A stretch of DNA of 64,000 bases, taken from assembly GCA_002786025.1 (NCBI GenBank), contig NHNW01000032.1:396420-460419 (forward strand), written 5' to 3'. Position numbers and translations under genes: made by a program. The stretch comes from Zasmidium citrigriseum. Its lineage: Eukaryota > Ascomycota > Dothideomycetes > Mycosphaerellales > Mycosphaerellaceae. Shown in pieces: positions 32,677 through 42,687 of the stretch (positions within the stretch are counted from its first letter, which is position 1; each line of letters begins with the position of its first letter). Below the pieces are notes generated by a model. It did no database searches, was not told where the DNA came from, and saw only the letters and a list, made by a program, of their open reading frames with translations.

Positions 32677-33349
32677 ATGGGCCGCGAGAAAAGAGCGCCG
32701 TTCCTCATCACCGTCCCCAAGAATGAGCCAGGTAAGTCCTCACGTCGCGCATCGAGAATCGCGCTAACCTCTGCCAGTCGACGCACGCAACGCCGCCTGG
32801 ACTGCTCCCGCCTTCAACGAGAACGCGTACCGGAAGGAGCGCGAGGAGAAGCTCGACCGCGAGGGCTCTCCAGGCGATTACTATCCCTACATCATCGACG
32901 GCAAGCTCGCCTCTGCCGAGGATGCCGAGGTGGACGAGGAAGTGAACTACTCGAAGGTCATTGCGCCTCTCCCTGCGATCCACTACAAGCCTACCATGGG
33001 CGACGATGCCAAGTGCGCCCAGTGCGGGCGCGGTTGGCGGGAGTTGGTCTATACGTATGGCGACGACGAGCAGAAGGCCCTCCTCGGCACCCGCATGCAG
33101 GAGGTCGTGGACGAGATCGCGGAGAGCGTGATGGCGGAGCATATGTGTCGCCAGCGCAAGGAGATGGTGAAGGAGGCGAAGGTCAAGGAGCGGGAGGATA
33201 GGCGTGAGGCCAAGCGCGCTGCAGCTGAGCAGAAAGCGCAAGCTACCGCTGACCAGCCAAAGCGTCGCTCCGGCCGGCTCAGCAAGAACACGACCCTGGA
33301 GCAATTGGACGAGGCTGAACCCATGGAGGTCGATGAAGACCAGGAATGA
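32677..33349 (+). CDS. Hypothetical charged protein with a CxxC motif
   Basis: Two exons, 32677-32731 and 32778-33349, with a 46-nt intron (GTAAGT, GCTAACC, CCAG) give 208 aa. It begins MGREKRAPFLITVPKNEP. A compact N-terminal half contains DYYPYIIDGKL and KVIAPLPAIHYKPTMGDDAKC, then CAQCGRGW (a possible zinc knuckle with a later MC). A long Glu/Lys/Arg helix follows (about residues 135-175), then KRRSGRLSKNTTLEQL and an acidic end. Strong C/G-ending codons suggest real expression. Just after the stop, 33354-33410 looks like an intron (GTGAGT...GCTAAC...AATAG), so the 3' UTR may be spliced. I do not recognise the family. Confidence 0.75.
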
Positions 33350-33881
33350 TTGGTGAGTGAGACATTCTGCTAACGAATCTTCATCGATACTGACCGAGAC
33401 TTCCAATAGCTCGAGACGAAACCAAGACTATGCAGCAGGGTAGTAAGACCGTGGAGAGTATCGTCTTACTGGGAGGGCGTGGAGGTGGCGCCGTCTGCGA
33501 CTTGGGCCCAGAATGTCTCAGATCGTGCTGCGAGAACATAAAATGACATTCAAACGCATCCTTTCCCATTTCTCTACCTGTTCTGCAAAGCCTTTCTTTG
33601 TTTACATCCGCATGGTCGATGATATAGTCCCATTCTTTGTTCTCACAATACCGTCTCTACAGGGCACGCAGTCACAATGGCATTTTTGGCGACCACAACA
33701 CTCGACACTCGACGTCTCAACACACAACGCATTATATACGCATCACCCGAAAATATGATATATATCTGCAGTGCTGGGAGCCGTTCTGGCTTCTGCTTCA
33801 TCAGAACCAAAGCAACTTTCGGAAGCACCACAAAGTACAAGCTCCGATACACGAACAAGATCTAGTCCGACCACCAACGCC
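33350..33881. other. Spacer
   Basis: 3' UTR of the previous gene with an intron-like segment at 33354-33410, then the promoter of A6. Confidence 0.4.
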
Positions 33882-34784
33882 ATGAAGATCTCCTCGATCT
33901 TCAAAATCAATCGCTCGAGCGCGAGCACCACCTCAGATCCAGCGTCAACACCGACCTACCCGACCACCGGCGTGCCAGCCCACACGCACTTCGACGCTGG
34001 TGTAGCCAGCCTGCTGGCTGGGCAAAGACGCAGGTTAGATCATGTCCAGTCCGAGTACGTAACCCTCCAACAACGTTACTCCCAGCTGCCCATCCACATC
34101 CGTCGTGACCTCCACACCGCAGCAAATGAGGAGCTGCTCTATGCTGCAGCGATCCTTGAGCCAGGCCCCCTCGGCAACAAGGGCAAGAAGACGGAGCACG
34201 GCCAAGATGAAGCAATTCCGCACGCCCCGTACTGGTATCACACCATCGGCCAACTTCAGCACGACTTCGGGCTACAGAACCTGCATGCTTTCGATCCTGA
34301 CTATATCACGGATCTTGTCAATCGCGTTGATGCAGAAGTTGCTCGATGCACCAAAGTCTCAAGAATGGTGGACCACATCGTTGCCTCTGCCTCTCCAACG
34401 CCCTCTGCACCCCTCTGCATCATCCTGCGTGAGTGGAACATGTGCTGCATGAGCATCGCTAACGGCATGGACATCTCGACCGCAGTGAAAGAGACGGTTG
34501 AAGAGTCCCAACACTACAGCGACTTGAGACCAGTGCTCGATGAGTTCTCGGCCAAAGAGTACTTCACGCTCGATGTCACTGATGCTGCCTGGCCATCTGC
34601 GCGCCCGTCGAGCGAGCCACGTTCGAAGCCAGCTCCGCGATTTGAGAAGTACGTGGCTCCAGCGCCTCTGCCTCCGCTTCCACAAGTCTTCGTTACTCCG
34701 TCCAATGGCTCCCAGGCCGTACTCGTGTGCAAGCCAATCCGACCGCCGCAGTACCCGATCCAGGTATTGCGAAGAAAGCAGTAG
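33882..34784 (+). CDS. Unknown-family protein A6 (only plus-strand copy)
   Basis: A single exon of 300 aa from the ATG at 33882. It is the most diverged member of the family. The core reads LPIHIRRDLHTAANEELLYA then AAILE, with ALAGQRRRLDHVQ-type helix before it. APYWYHTIGQLQHDF sits where A4 and A5 have WYKYL/WYKFL, and ILREWNMCCMSIANGMDIST matches the W-x-x-[LM]-C-xxx-A/V-x-G block. The C-terminus is Pro-rich (APAPLPPLPQVFV). The N-terminus (MKISSIFKINRSSAS) is basic. Opposite orientation and divergence suggest an older duplicate. Function unknown. Confidence 0.78.
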   Translation: MKISSIFKINRSSASTTSDPASTPTYPTTGVPAHTHFDAGVASLLAGQRRRLDHVQSEYVTLQQRYSQLPIHIRRDLHTAANEELLYAAAILEPGPLGNKGKKTEHGQDEAIPHAPYWYHTIGQLQHDFGLQNLHAFDPDYITDLVNRVDAEVARCTKVSRMVDHIVASASPTPSAPLCIILREWNMCCMSIANGMDISTAVKETVEESQHYSDLRPVLDEFSAKEYFTLDVTDAAWPSARPSSEPRSKPAPRFEKYVAPAPLPPLPQVFVTPSNGSQAVLVCKPIRPPQYPIQVLRRKQ

Positions 34785-35173
34785 ACACTGCCAAGAGAGA
34801 GACCTATGACTTCGCCCAACGACCACAGCTCAACAACTACAGATCCCACAGCTCAACAACTACAGATCATCAACTGCCGCCTAACGACTACCGCTCAACA
34901 ACCCCAGCCTGACACTACAACTACACATCAAAGATGCAACTTGAATTATTGGAGGAGTTTTGCCGCGTTTAACGTTGATCAAGTAATGAACACACTCACT
35001 TTGCTTTGGAGGAACTCTGTTGCGTTCTGTACCATAGATACATCTCGAAACACAGTCTTTTACACAGCTCGACCACATTTCAAAATTTTCGTACCATTCT
35101 TGCTAACGACTATGACGGGAGAATCTTCACTTCTTCTTCAAGAGAGGTCGTCTTGCTGTTCACCAGCCAAGTT
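34785..35173. other. Spacer with a short tandem repeat
   Basis: 3' flank shared with the convergent aminopeptidase gene. It contains the 23-bp duplication listed next and related CTCAACAAC pieces. Confidence 0.4.
34823..34868. repeat. Perfect 23-bp tandem duplication
   Basis: The unit starting CCACAGCTCAACAACTACAG is repeated twice without mismatch, directly downstream of A6. It looks like recent replication slippage. Confidence 0.8.
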
Positions 35174-36316
35174 TTACATACGTTTTTCCACAATCTGCTT
35201 GACTTGATGCAGTGGCAAAGCTTCGACCTTGCGACCTTCCTGCCCAACCATCGTCTCAGCCATGCAAAGGGCATTGTAGATCGACTCCTCGGTCACATCA
35301 GACGCAGCTTCAAAGAGCCCATCGAGCGAGAAATCGCTCAAGATCTGTGGCTTCAGTACCCGGAGCTGAAGTCCTGAATCTTTGGTCCGCAGAGGAATCT
35401 CATTGCCAGTTGAGAATGCCAGAAAGATATCTCCAGAGGAATTGAAGCCATGGCCACCAACCCTCGCCAATCCAACCGTTGCTCGTTTGGCAATGCGCTG
35501 AAGTTGTGTCGGATTGAGAGGTGCGTCTGTTGCAAGAATGATGACGATGCTGCCGTCCTTCCTCGCCTTGTCATGCTCCAACGCTTCGGCTTCAGCATTC
35601 ATCAGGAACTTCCCAACTGGAACGCCGCCGATTCGCAAATGCTTCTTCCTGCCGTAGTTCGCTTGGACCAAAGCAGCGATCGTATGCATCTTCGGCTTGC
35701 CATCAACGTCAACACTCTCAACAAGACGACTGCTACTCCCAGTCCCACCCTTGAAATGATGACACATCATGCCGGTTCCACCACCAACATTTCCCTCTTT
35801 CACTCGCTCCGACGAGACCTTCTCCAGCCCGCGAACAACATCCTCCGGCTTGATCGGAAACTTTGTAACATCATTCAACCACCCATCATACGTCTCCCCA
35901 ACCACAGGCAGAATATCAAAGAAACTGTTCTTCGCCTTCTCCCCTTGCGATTTGATCATGAACTCCTGGCAGCCCTGGTACGCGGCCCCGACAGAGAAGG
36001 ATCCGGTGATACATATCGGCGAGTGCAATAATCCAGATTCGTTGATCCAGTGGCTACCCGTCAATTCACCGCAGCCATTGAAGCTGAAGACGCTGGCGTA
36101 GCAGGCTTTGGAGTACCAGTCGTCTCTGGGAGTGATGCAGGTGATACCTGTGTTGATGGATTTGTCGTCGCTGTGGAACTCTTGCGTGGAGACTTTGACG
36201 CCGGGGACGTCGGTGAGGGAGTTTAGAGGGCCGGGTTTGAAGGATCCGAGGTCGAGATTTGGGAGGAGCTCGCGGATTCGCATGCGGCGTTGGCTGGGTT
36301 CTGTGGTGGAGGTCAT
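35174..36316 (-). CDS. S58-family (DmpA-like) aminopeptidase
   Basis: A single exon of 380 aa from the ATG at 36316. The opening (PGPLNSLTDVPGVKV) and LTGSHWINESGLLHSPI are typical of the P1/DmpA peptidases. GNVGGGTGMMCHHFKGGTG then SSSRLVE (residues 175-200) carries the self-cleavage site. In this family the chain breaks just before a Ser, here about Ser194, which becomes the N-terminal nucleophile of the beta chain. Downstream VGLARVGGHGFNSSGDIFLAFSTGN is also conserved. Known members release N-terminal L-, D- or beta-amino acids from small peptides and amides, inside the cell or periplasm; no signal peptide is seen here. Length is normal for the family. Such genes are commoner in bacteria, so ancient transfer is possible. 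It looks intact. Confidence 0.93.
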   Translation of the reverse strand: MTSTTEPSQRRMRIRELLPNLDLGSFKPGPLNSLTDVPGVKVSTQEFHSDDKSINTGITCITPRDDWYSKACYASVFSFNGCGELTGSHWINESGLLHSPICITGSFSVGAAYQGCQEFMIKSQGEKAKNSFFDILPVVGETYDGWLNDVTKFPIKPEDVVRGLEKVSSERVKEGNVGGGTGMMCHHFKGGTGSSSRLVESVDVDGKPKMHTIAALVQANYGRKKHLRIGGVPVGKFLMNAEAEALEHDKARKDGSIVIILATDAPLNPTQLQRIAKRATVGLARVGGHGFNSSGDIFLAFSTGNEIPLRTKDSGLQLRVLKPQILSDFSLDGLFEAASDVTEESIYNALCMAETMVGQEGRKVEALPLHQVKQIVEKRM

Positions 36317-37624
36317 ATTCGTTTTAGACTACGATATTTCGATGTCGTAGATGCTGCTGCGAATAAAATCCTTCAGAAACGGTTGCAACATTCTTGAGAG
36401 CTTGCCGCCGGAGCGATGCTCTTTTATAGACAGCTGTGCGAGCGAATGCGAATTCCGGTGTCGCAATACGGAACTCGGCGTCACATGTACCGTTGTCTTT
36501 CACACCATACCCGAACAAGCAACATGAACATCCAATCAGACAGCTACTTTACTGCAGGGCATGAGACTCAGGCTGCGCATGACTCACTGCTGGAAGAGCT
36601 CTCGCAGATATGCAAGCACTCCAGCATTGAAGACTTCCTTGCACTACTCGCGCTGGGGATCATCGGAGGCTTTAGACTGCATCAGCGGCGAGAGCTTCGT
36701 CCACGCAACCCAGCTCGAATCCTATTCCGCCAGTCGTCGTTTTCGTGTGCCTGGGAACGGGTTTCTTGAGCGGCATATCTCTTCGGGAAAGTAATGGTCT
36801 TCCCCTTCTGCAGAGTTGATATTTCCTCGTACCGAATGGCTACTCTCGTTTGGAGGCTTCCAGTTGTCATATTGGTCGGCGTTGGGGCGGAGTTCGACTT
36901 CCTTTTACATTGGTCCACGGCCAGGAATTTGACGCATCCTACGAGGTCGTCTTCTGCATGCACCTTCCAAGAACTTGGACGTAGTATTCAGACCGTTATT
37001 GAGGTGGTTGTAGCATTTCAACATGGTTGGTCAAGACCGGAGACCACATCGCATTGTTCGAATAAAGAAACAGAAGACGAATGGCCAGTCCGGAGAGACC
37101 AGGTCTTGGTGAGGACAAAGCCGCGACGTCGTCTTAGCGTAGAGATTTTCATTCAGTGTCTTGTTCGTCGTCATCTTGCCATCGCCGTCTTTTCCTGCTG
37201 GCCAGAAACAGCGAGCGGCTTTGGCTCTTGAGGAGGGTATGCCGATACTGCGTCTCAAACCCGGGAGTGGCCAAGCAAACGGGAAGGTCGCCGTTGAAAT
37301 GCTAAGAGGACCCTTCTGGTCGGACTCTGTGGTATGCACCACATATACTGAACCAGAGAATCGGAAAGGGCTGTTGAAGTCGAACGCTCGCTTGAACTCG
37401 TGGCAGGAGCGGGGTCTGAGTGAATGTTGAGGCGCATGGGCCATCCCGAACTCCCGCCCACTTTGAGATTATACGCAACCTCTCCTCCGCCTATACAACC
37501 ACCACCAGCATACGAGTACACCTGCCTCGGACCCGCCTCTTCGAATCCTCACAAGATCCTCCATCACACATACGAACGCACTCGTTCTCCGTTGCTCTCA
37601 TCATCCGACACCATCGCATCCACC
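36317..37624. other. Spacer with weak frames
   Basis: Promoters of the aminopeptidase (left) and the first BTB-like gene (right). The plus frame at 36524-36769 (81 aa, includes SLLEELSQICKHSSIEDFLALL) looks somewhat protein-like, as does about 37161-37430, but neither has a domain or a clear gene structure. Decayed genes are possible. Confidence 0.35.
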
Positions 37625-39061
37625 ATGTCGACAGCACAGTCGATGGCCACCTCGCTGAGATTCGCTCATGGTGACTTGCTCGTCAAGCTCAGCAAGGACA
37701 CCAAACTCGACATCCTCGTCAGCAGCGACGTCGTGAGAAAGAGCTGCCCGGCCCTCGAACCTCGCCTTCGCCAACTGTCGGGTTTTGACAAGTCGGTGGA
37801 GATCAAGATGCCAGGATTCCCTCATCCGCGTCGCATCTACAAGCTGGAACTGAAGTACGCCGACCGCACCCTCATACTAGAAGGAGAGAAGTTTGATGGC
37901 TTGTTCATGGATATGATCTACCTCCCGTTTGATCAGTCAAAGCTGTTCCCCGCGCAAGACTGGCCGGAGCACTTCTGGAAGGTGGATCAGGGATACCAGT
38001 CGTGCGACAGAGGCGCTGCGTGCCAGTACCTCGTCATCTTCAAGATCTTGCATGGACTCGACTTCGAGTTTGAGGACCTGGAACCTTGGGCTGGTCACTC
38101 CCATTTCGACCGGTATCTTGACCTCGTCAGTGAAATGTGTGCGAGGGCTGAGTATCTTGGCTGTCTCCCACAAGTCGCAGAGGCGGTATCGAAGAAGCTG
38201 CACTGGAAGAAGAAGTTCTGGGAGTTGGTGGCAAAGGAACCACAGAGGCTGCTCCCACTCGCTGTCAAGCTGCGATGGAAGCAATTGTACGTCGACGCCA
38301 TGCGCCACCTCTTTGCCGGCATCTTCGAAGGTAACACCCCGCAGAATCACCAATTTCTGGCAAAATACCTTGACATGAGCATCATCGACATAGACAACAT
38401 GGCAAGGAAGTTGCTGGTGGAGCAGGCGAATAAGATCAACGACCTGCGGACGAGCTTCCTGATGACCGAGTTACAAACCTTCGTCAACTTCACTCCGCCT
38501 GGTGGTCGAGAAGAGATTCACACGCAGAATCAGCGCAGCGCTGTCCAAGCCGAAGCCTACGCTCGTCAAGAGTGGGGCGAATACCTCCGCCGTCACCGAT
38601 TCGGCACGCTCCCATACCAAGCAGCCCATAAGCGCACCAACGGAGTCACTGCTGGGCCGCTCTCAAAGATCATCAGCGATGTCCAGAAGCATGCTCACTC
38701 TCGCGATCCGCCCTCACTCTTCGGACCAAACGCAGCAGGCCATATCGCTGATCGATACGGCTTGGATCAGAAGTCCGCTCAGCGCATCCACTACTATCTG
38801 GTCCAGCTAGTCAAGAGCGCTGATCAGTCGATCAAGTTTCATCTCGGCATCAAGACAGAGACTAGAGCTGGCAAGACTACGACGTACCGTTGGGCTCGTT
38901 CGGACGGTGGCAATGCGTACTTTACGTATCTACCGATGGATGAGAGCAAAGTGCCATGGGATGAAGAGTTGGAATGGGACAGTCGTTCGGAACCTGCTGC
39001 GAATTTCGACACGACGGCAGCAACGGATGCGCAGCTACAAGCCGTCGGGATCGTGCCCTAA
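37625..39061 (+). CDS. BTB-like paralogue B1
   Basis: A single exon of 478 aa. The ATG at 37625 is chosen by comparison with B2-B4, which all start just before the LRFAHGDLLVKLS block; an upstream in-frame ATG at 37424 would add an unrelated leader. Residues 10-45 (GDLLVKLSKDTKLDILVSSD, then VVRKSCPAL) resemble the first strands and helix of BTB/POZ domains. Then come YLVIFKILHGLDFEFEDLEP and MCARAEYLGCLPQVAEAVSK, a helical part like the end of BTB or the start of BACK. The C-terminal half holds AGPLSKII and HIADRYGLDQKSAQRIHYYL, and a closing block with PMDESKVPWDEELEW and DAQLQAVGIVP. No signal peptide or membrane segment. BTB proteins often act as Cul3 adaptors, but the match is weak and the role is unproven. 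Confidence 0.8.
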   Translation: MSTAQSMATSLRFAHGDLLVKLSKDTKLDILVSSDVVRKSCPALEPRLRQLSGFDKSVEIKMPGFPHPRRIYKLELKYADRTLILEGEKFDGLFMDMIYLPFDQSKLFPAQDWPEHFWKVDQGYQSCDRGAACQYLVIFKILHGLDFEFEDLEPWAGHSHFDRYLDLVSEMCARAEYLGCLPQVAEAVSKKLHWKKKFWELVAKEPQRLLPLAVKLRWKQLYVDAMRHLFAGIFEGNTPQNHQFLAKYLDMSIIDIDNMARKLLVEQANKINDLRTSFLMTELQTFVNFTPPGGREEIHTQNQRSAVQAEAYARQEWGEYLRRHRFGTLPYQAAHKRTNGVTAGPLSKIISDVQKHAHSRDPPSLFGPNAAGHIADRYGLDQKSAQRIHYYLVQLVKSADQSIKFHLGIKTETRAGKTTTYRWARSDGGNAYFTYLPMDESKVPWDEELEWDSRSEPAANFDTTAATDAQLQAVGIVP

Positions 39062-39965
39062 GATGAAACATCATGGTGGCAAAGCCTGTACGGGAAGTGA
39101 GGGAGGTACCCTGGTTTGGGAAGAGCCATAAGGCACACATTGCGTTCCAGAACTTGCAAGAATGCAGTCAGAAAAAGACACGCTCGTAAGGGTGGGAAGA
39201 AGGTCTGACCTTTCAGGTCGCGAGTGTAACATGGATACCCCGGGAGACACGATCGTGCTTTCAAAATGGGATCCATATCGTCTCTCAACGGTTGTGCGTA
39301 CCAAAGCAGTCCCTGATGGACTACCTTCACGTCCCATACAGTAGGATGATGAGTTCAAACCGGGGAGGAATCGGAATTGTAATGTCTTAGGCTACTCTGT
39401 TTATGTCGTTTGACTTTTTGCTGGAGTGAACAAACATTTTTAGTGAACAAAGGAGACAGTATAACAAGTCCTGAACTACAGGCTTTTGAACATTTGAGAT
39501 CCTGCACTATGCATTTCCTTCTTTAGATTCTGTACTGATATGGTAACTAAGCTAACAGCATGTGAAGCTCCTGTAAGTGAATCTCCGAGCCTCCTTTCTG
39601 CGGCCCGCACGCCGCTAGTCCCATGCACATGCCGAGGCGCACCTTCCTCGATTTTGTATAAAAAGTTCATCAACTTCTTCTTCTATACGCCAACCACCAA
39701 CCACCATCCACCATCTCCGCCTTTCCGAATCTCCATCTTCGTGCTCGACTCGACCGCTTCTACTTACAGTTTCAGCGATCCGGTTGGTTAACACTCCCCG
39801 TCCTGTACTGATCTTCGCCACTGACAGCCTTCATAGTTTCCCTTGGAGCACGTCCACTGCCCTTGCAGCTCACTCTGCAGCGCTTGCGTCTTCGAGACCT
39901 GTTCGATTCTCTTCTCGACTCTCTTCCTGTTCCGGCTTCCGCTTCTTCACAATCCAACCTTTACG
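39062..39965. other. Spacer
   Basis: Promoter of B2. The last 150 bp are C/T-rich, like the leaders of B1 and B4. No gene seen. Confidence 0.4.
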
Positions 39966-41513
39966 ATGCGTTCGCTCGAGGACATTGCCTCTACCCTCCG
40001 CTTCGCCGACGGCGATCTGGTGATCAAATTGAGCGATGACACCAAGCTCGACCTGTTCATTAGTAAGGATGTCGTCAAGAAAGCCTGCCCGGCGCTCGCC
40101 CCACTGCTTCGCTCTTCCGGCGATCCAGGGTACTCTGAGGCATTCGCCCGCGGCGTCGACACGACTCTTCCTGGAAAGTCTCAGCCCGTCAATGTAACCA
40201 CTCTGGCTCTCAAGTTCGTACCCGAAGACAAGACACTCGTCCTCGAAGGCGACGAGTTTCAAGGTGTGACTTGGGACAGCCCTCCCTTCTGGCCATTCAA
40301 TCATTCAGATCTTGCTTCGCCGGACTGGGCTGAGATCACGTCGCGTCGTGGCCTTTATCCGTACATGGCGCATGAAGAGGCTGCGCTCGAGCACATGGTG
40401 ATCTTCAAGATCCTCCACGGTATCCAGTACTCCATCAAGGATATCTTCCCGCATCCCTCGTACATGGACAATTGCGTCCAGCTGGTCTGCCAGATGTGCG
40501 CTCGCGCCGAGTACATGGGCTGCTTGCCGCAGGTGGCCAAGTCGCTCCGCGAGAAACTCTCTGGCTGCCGTGACTTCTGGGCCTTTGTTGCGAGGTATCC
40601 TCGAACCATTCTACTTCTGGCAGAGAAGATGCGCTCGAAGGAAATGTACTTCGACGCCATCCGCCACATTGTCGCAGATCCTAGCCAGATCGAGTGGGAC
40701 TTTCTCGCTGAGCATCTTGGCACACCGGTCAAGGCACTCGCCGAGCTCACTACCATTCTTCAGGAGCAGACCCAGATCATCAGCAAGCTGCACAACGACC
40801 TCCAACTTCTTCAACTCTTCCCGGTCAAGTCTGTCGCTTACGGAGGCGCTAAGCAGGAGAGCCATATCACTCTCTTCAACAAACTCCGCGTCTATGTTGA
40901 AGACGAAACCGACCAACAGAAGGAAAGCATGAACGCTGAGTACTTTGCCCGTGCGCATTGGGGCGAGTCCTTCACACAGCAGACGCTCGGCCAGCGTGTT
41001 CGAATCGTCGATTCTGGCAAAGCACGAGGCGAGAGAGCTGGACCGCTGAGCAGTGGCCTGGCCGATATCGAGGATCATGTTGCGGCCGGCCGTCCTGCCT
41101 GGGTGTTTGGTAAGGGAGCTGCTGGCAAGATCGCCAATCGCTTCGGCCTCTCCCACAGCACCATCAACAAGATCCACTACCATCTCTGCAACATTGTCTG
41201 CGAGGCCAACAGAATGACCAAGGCCGCATTCGTCACCAAGGAAGTCATCGACTCAAATGGCCAGAAGCTCACGTATCGCCGTGCTCGTCACGACGCTAAC
41301 GAAGACTACTGGACGTATCTTCCGTGGGATGAGACTACTGTTCCGTGGAAGGAGGATGACGAAGAGTGGGCGACAGCTGCTATCGATACGAGTGGCCTGA
41401 ACACCACTCCAGCTACGAACGCTCAACTCCTCGCTGTGGGTATCGACATCAGCGGCATCACACCAGCTACGAACCCGTCGTCTTTCAGGACCGCGTGGAC
41501 TACTTCATCATAA
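39966..41513 (+). CDS. BTB-like paralogue B2
   Basis: A single exon of 515 aa from the ATG at 39966 (MRSLEDIASTLRFADGDL), which lines up with B1, B3 and B4. Shared blocks in order: DLVIKLSDDTKLDLFISKD then VVKKACPAL; MVIFKILHGIQYSIKDI; MCARAEYMGCLPQVAKSL; AEKMRSKEMYFDAIRHI; YFARAHWGESF; AGPLSSGLADIE; ACGKIANRFGL-like segment at about 380; and TYRRARHDANEDYWTYLPWD then VPWKED. The C-terminus repeats an ATNAQLLAVGID-type motif and adds a short tail. It is closest to B1 in the first block. Intronless, like its relatives, while the RING genes to the left have introns. Confidence 0.8.
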   Translation: MRSLEDIASTLRFADGDLVIKLSDDTKLDLFISKDVVKKACPALAPLLRSSGDPGYSEAFARGVDTTLPGKSQPVNVTTLALKFVPEDKTLVLEGDEFQGVTWDSPPFWPFNHSDLASPDWAEITSRRGLYPYMAHEEAALEHMVIFKILHGIQYSIKDIFPHPSYMDNCVQLVCQMCARAEYMGCLPQVAKSLREKLSGCRDFWAFVARYPRTILLLAEKMRSKEMYFDAIRHIVADPSQIEWDFLAEHLGTPVKALAELTTILQEQTQIISKLHNDLQLLQLFPVKSVAYGGAKQESHITLFNKLRVYVEDETDQQKESMNAEYFARAHWGESFTQQTLGQRVRIVDSGKARGERAGPLSSGLADIEDHVAAGRPAWVFGKGAAGKIANRFGLSHSTINKIHYHLCNIVCEANRMTKAAFVTKEVIDSNGQKLTYRRARHDANEDYWTYLPWDETTVPWKEDDEEWATAAIDTSGLNTTPATNAQLLAVGIDISGITPATNPSSFRTAWTTSS

Positions 41514-42687
41514 TCGACCATGGACAAGACAATTACGCATCCTGACGACGCCTGGTAGAGACACGAGCATAGTATGGCGTTGGGATCGGGCTCAATTGTT
41601 TCTTGAATTGGTACATTATACTGGCATCTTCGGGGCGTCTTTGCCGGGTTTGCAGGCCAATAGTCAGACTCTTTCGTGCCCCTTGCTGCTTTACTGTGAG
41701 AGCGCTAGAGCATGGCCCTCCGCGAAGAGGGTTGGAAAGGCCAAGGCCGAAGAATCGAGAGGTTAGAAGATAGAGTGATCTCGACACTTTCCTCAGATGG
41801 CGAAAGTGGATAGGCATTAGCATTAGAAGTCTTTATCAGCTTGTCTACATCGAGATCCATTCCGTGTTCCACTGTCCTTCATGAACACAAGACTTTTCCG
41901 TAGGCTGGAAAGCTGATGGTGACGCTGGCATCGGGACTGTACGATTCAAATAACTAAGCAAAGCCTGCCTTCGCGTGAGAAACAGACAGTTTTCAAAAGG
42001 CGAAAGCCCATCCGCGCCCGCTATCCTCGAAGACTCTTTTCTATGCTCATGGCCGCATCGCCGAGATCCTTTGGGGTACGAATGTCTACCTTCAAATGTG
42101 TTACACACCTTGAGACAGCAACTCATTGTCTATCTGTTTTGTCAATAGCTCCAAGTTAGGTATGCATAGAATCGTATACAACTTCTGTAAGCATGTTTTC
42201 ATGTCTTAGAAGCTACCTTCCTGGATGCACTTCTCAGAGCAAGTCGATTGCGCAAACGATGCCTTCAATGGCCCCAATCCCAATCCTCTTTTATGTCATC
42301 TTCTATGCTATGTACTTCACCTTAGAATCTTATACCCCTTGTCAGCAGCGGCGAGGTGAGGCGTTGTGTGACGTCTAGAGGCGTGGCAGCTAGCGAGATC
42401 GGGCCAATCACAGTCCGGCTTATGAGTCTTGGCGGGCCCGTGAATCAATTTTGCCGCCGCTATAACTTCTGCATCCTCGACTTCCGACTTGCTCTTCCCG
42501 AAGAAGTCTCAAAATCTTACTTGCGACGTTCCCGGAGACTCCGTGCGTCGCCAAATCCGATCGCGACATCAGACCTTCGCATCTCTAAGCGCTACAGCAC
42601 CCTTCAGCGTAAGTCATCCTCGAGTAGACAACATTATTCGACTTCCACTCACTTCTATGTGATAGCAATCTCCCGACATCACCTGCC
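41514..42687. other. Spacer
   Basis: More than 1 kb with no supported gene; TGACGTC occurs once at about 42367. The promoter of B3 lies at the right end. Confidence 0.4.
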
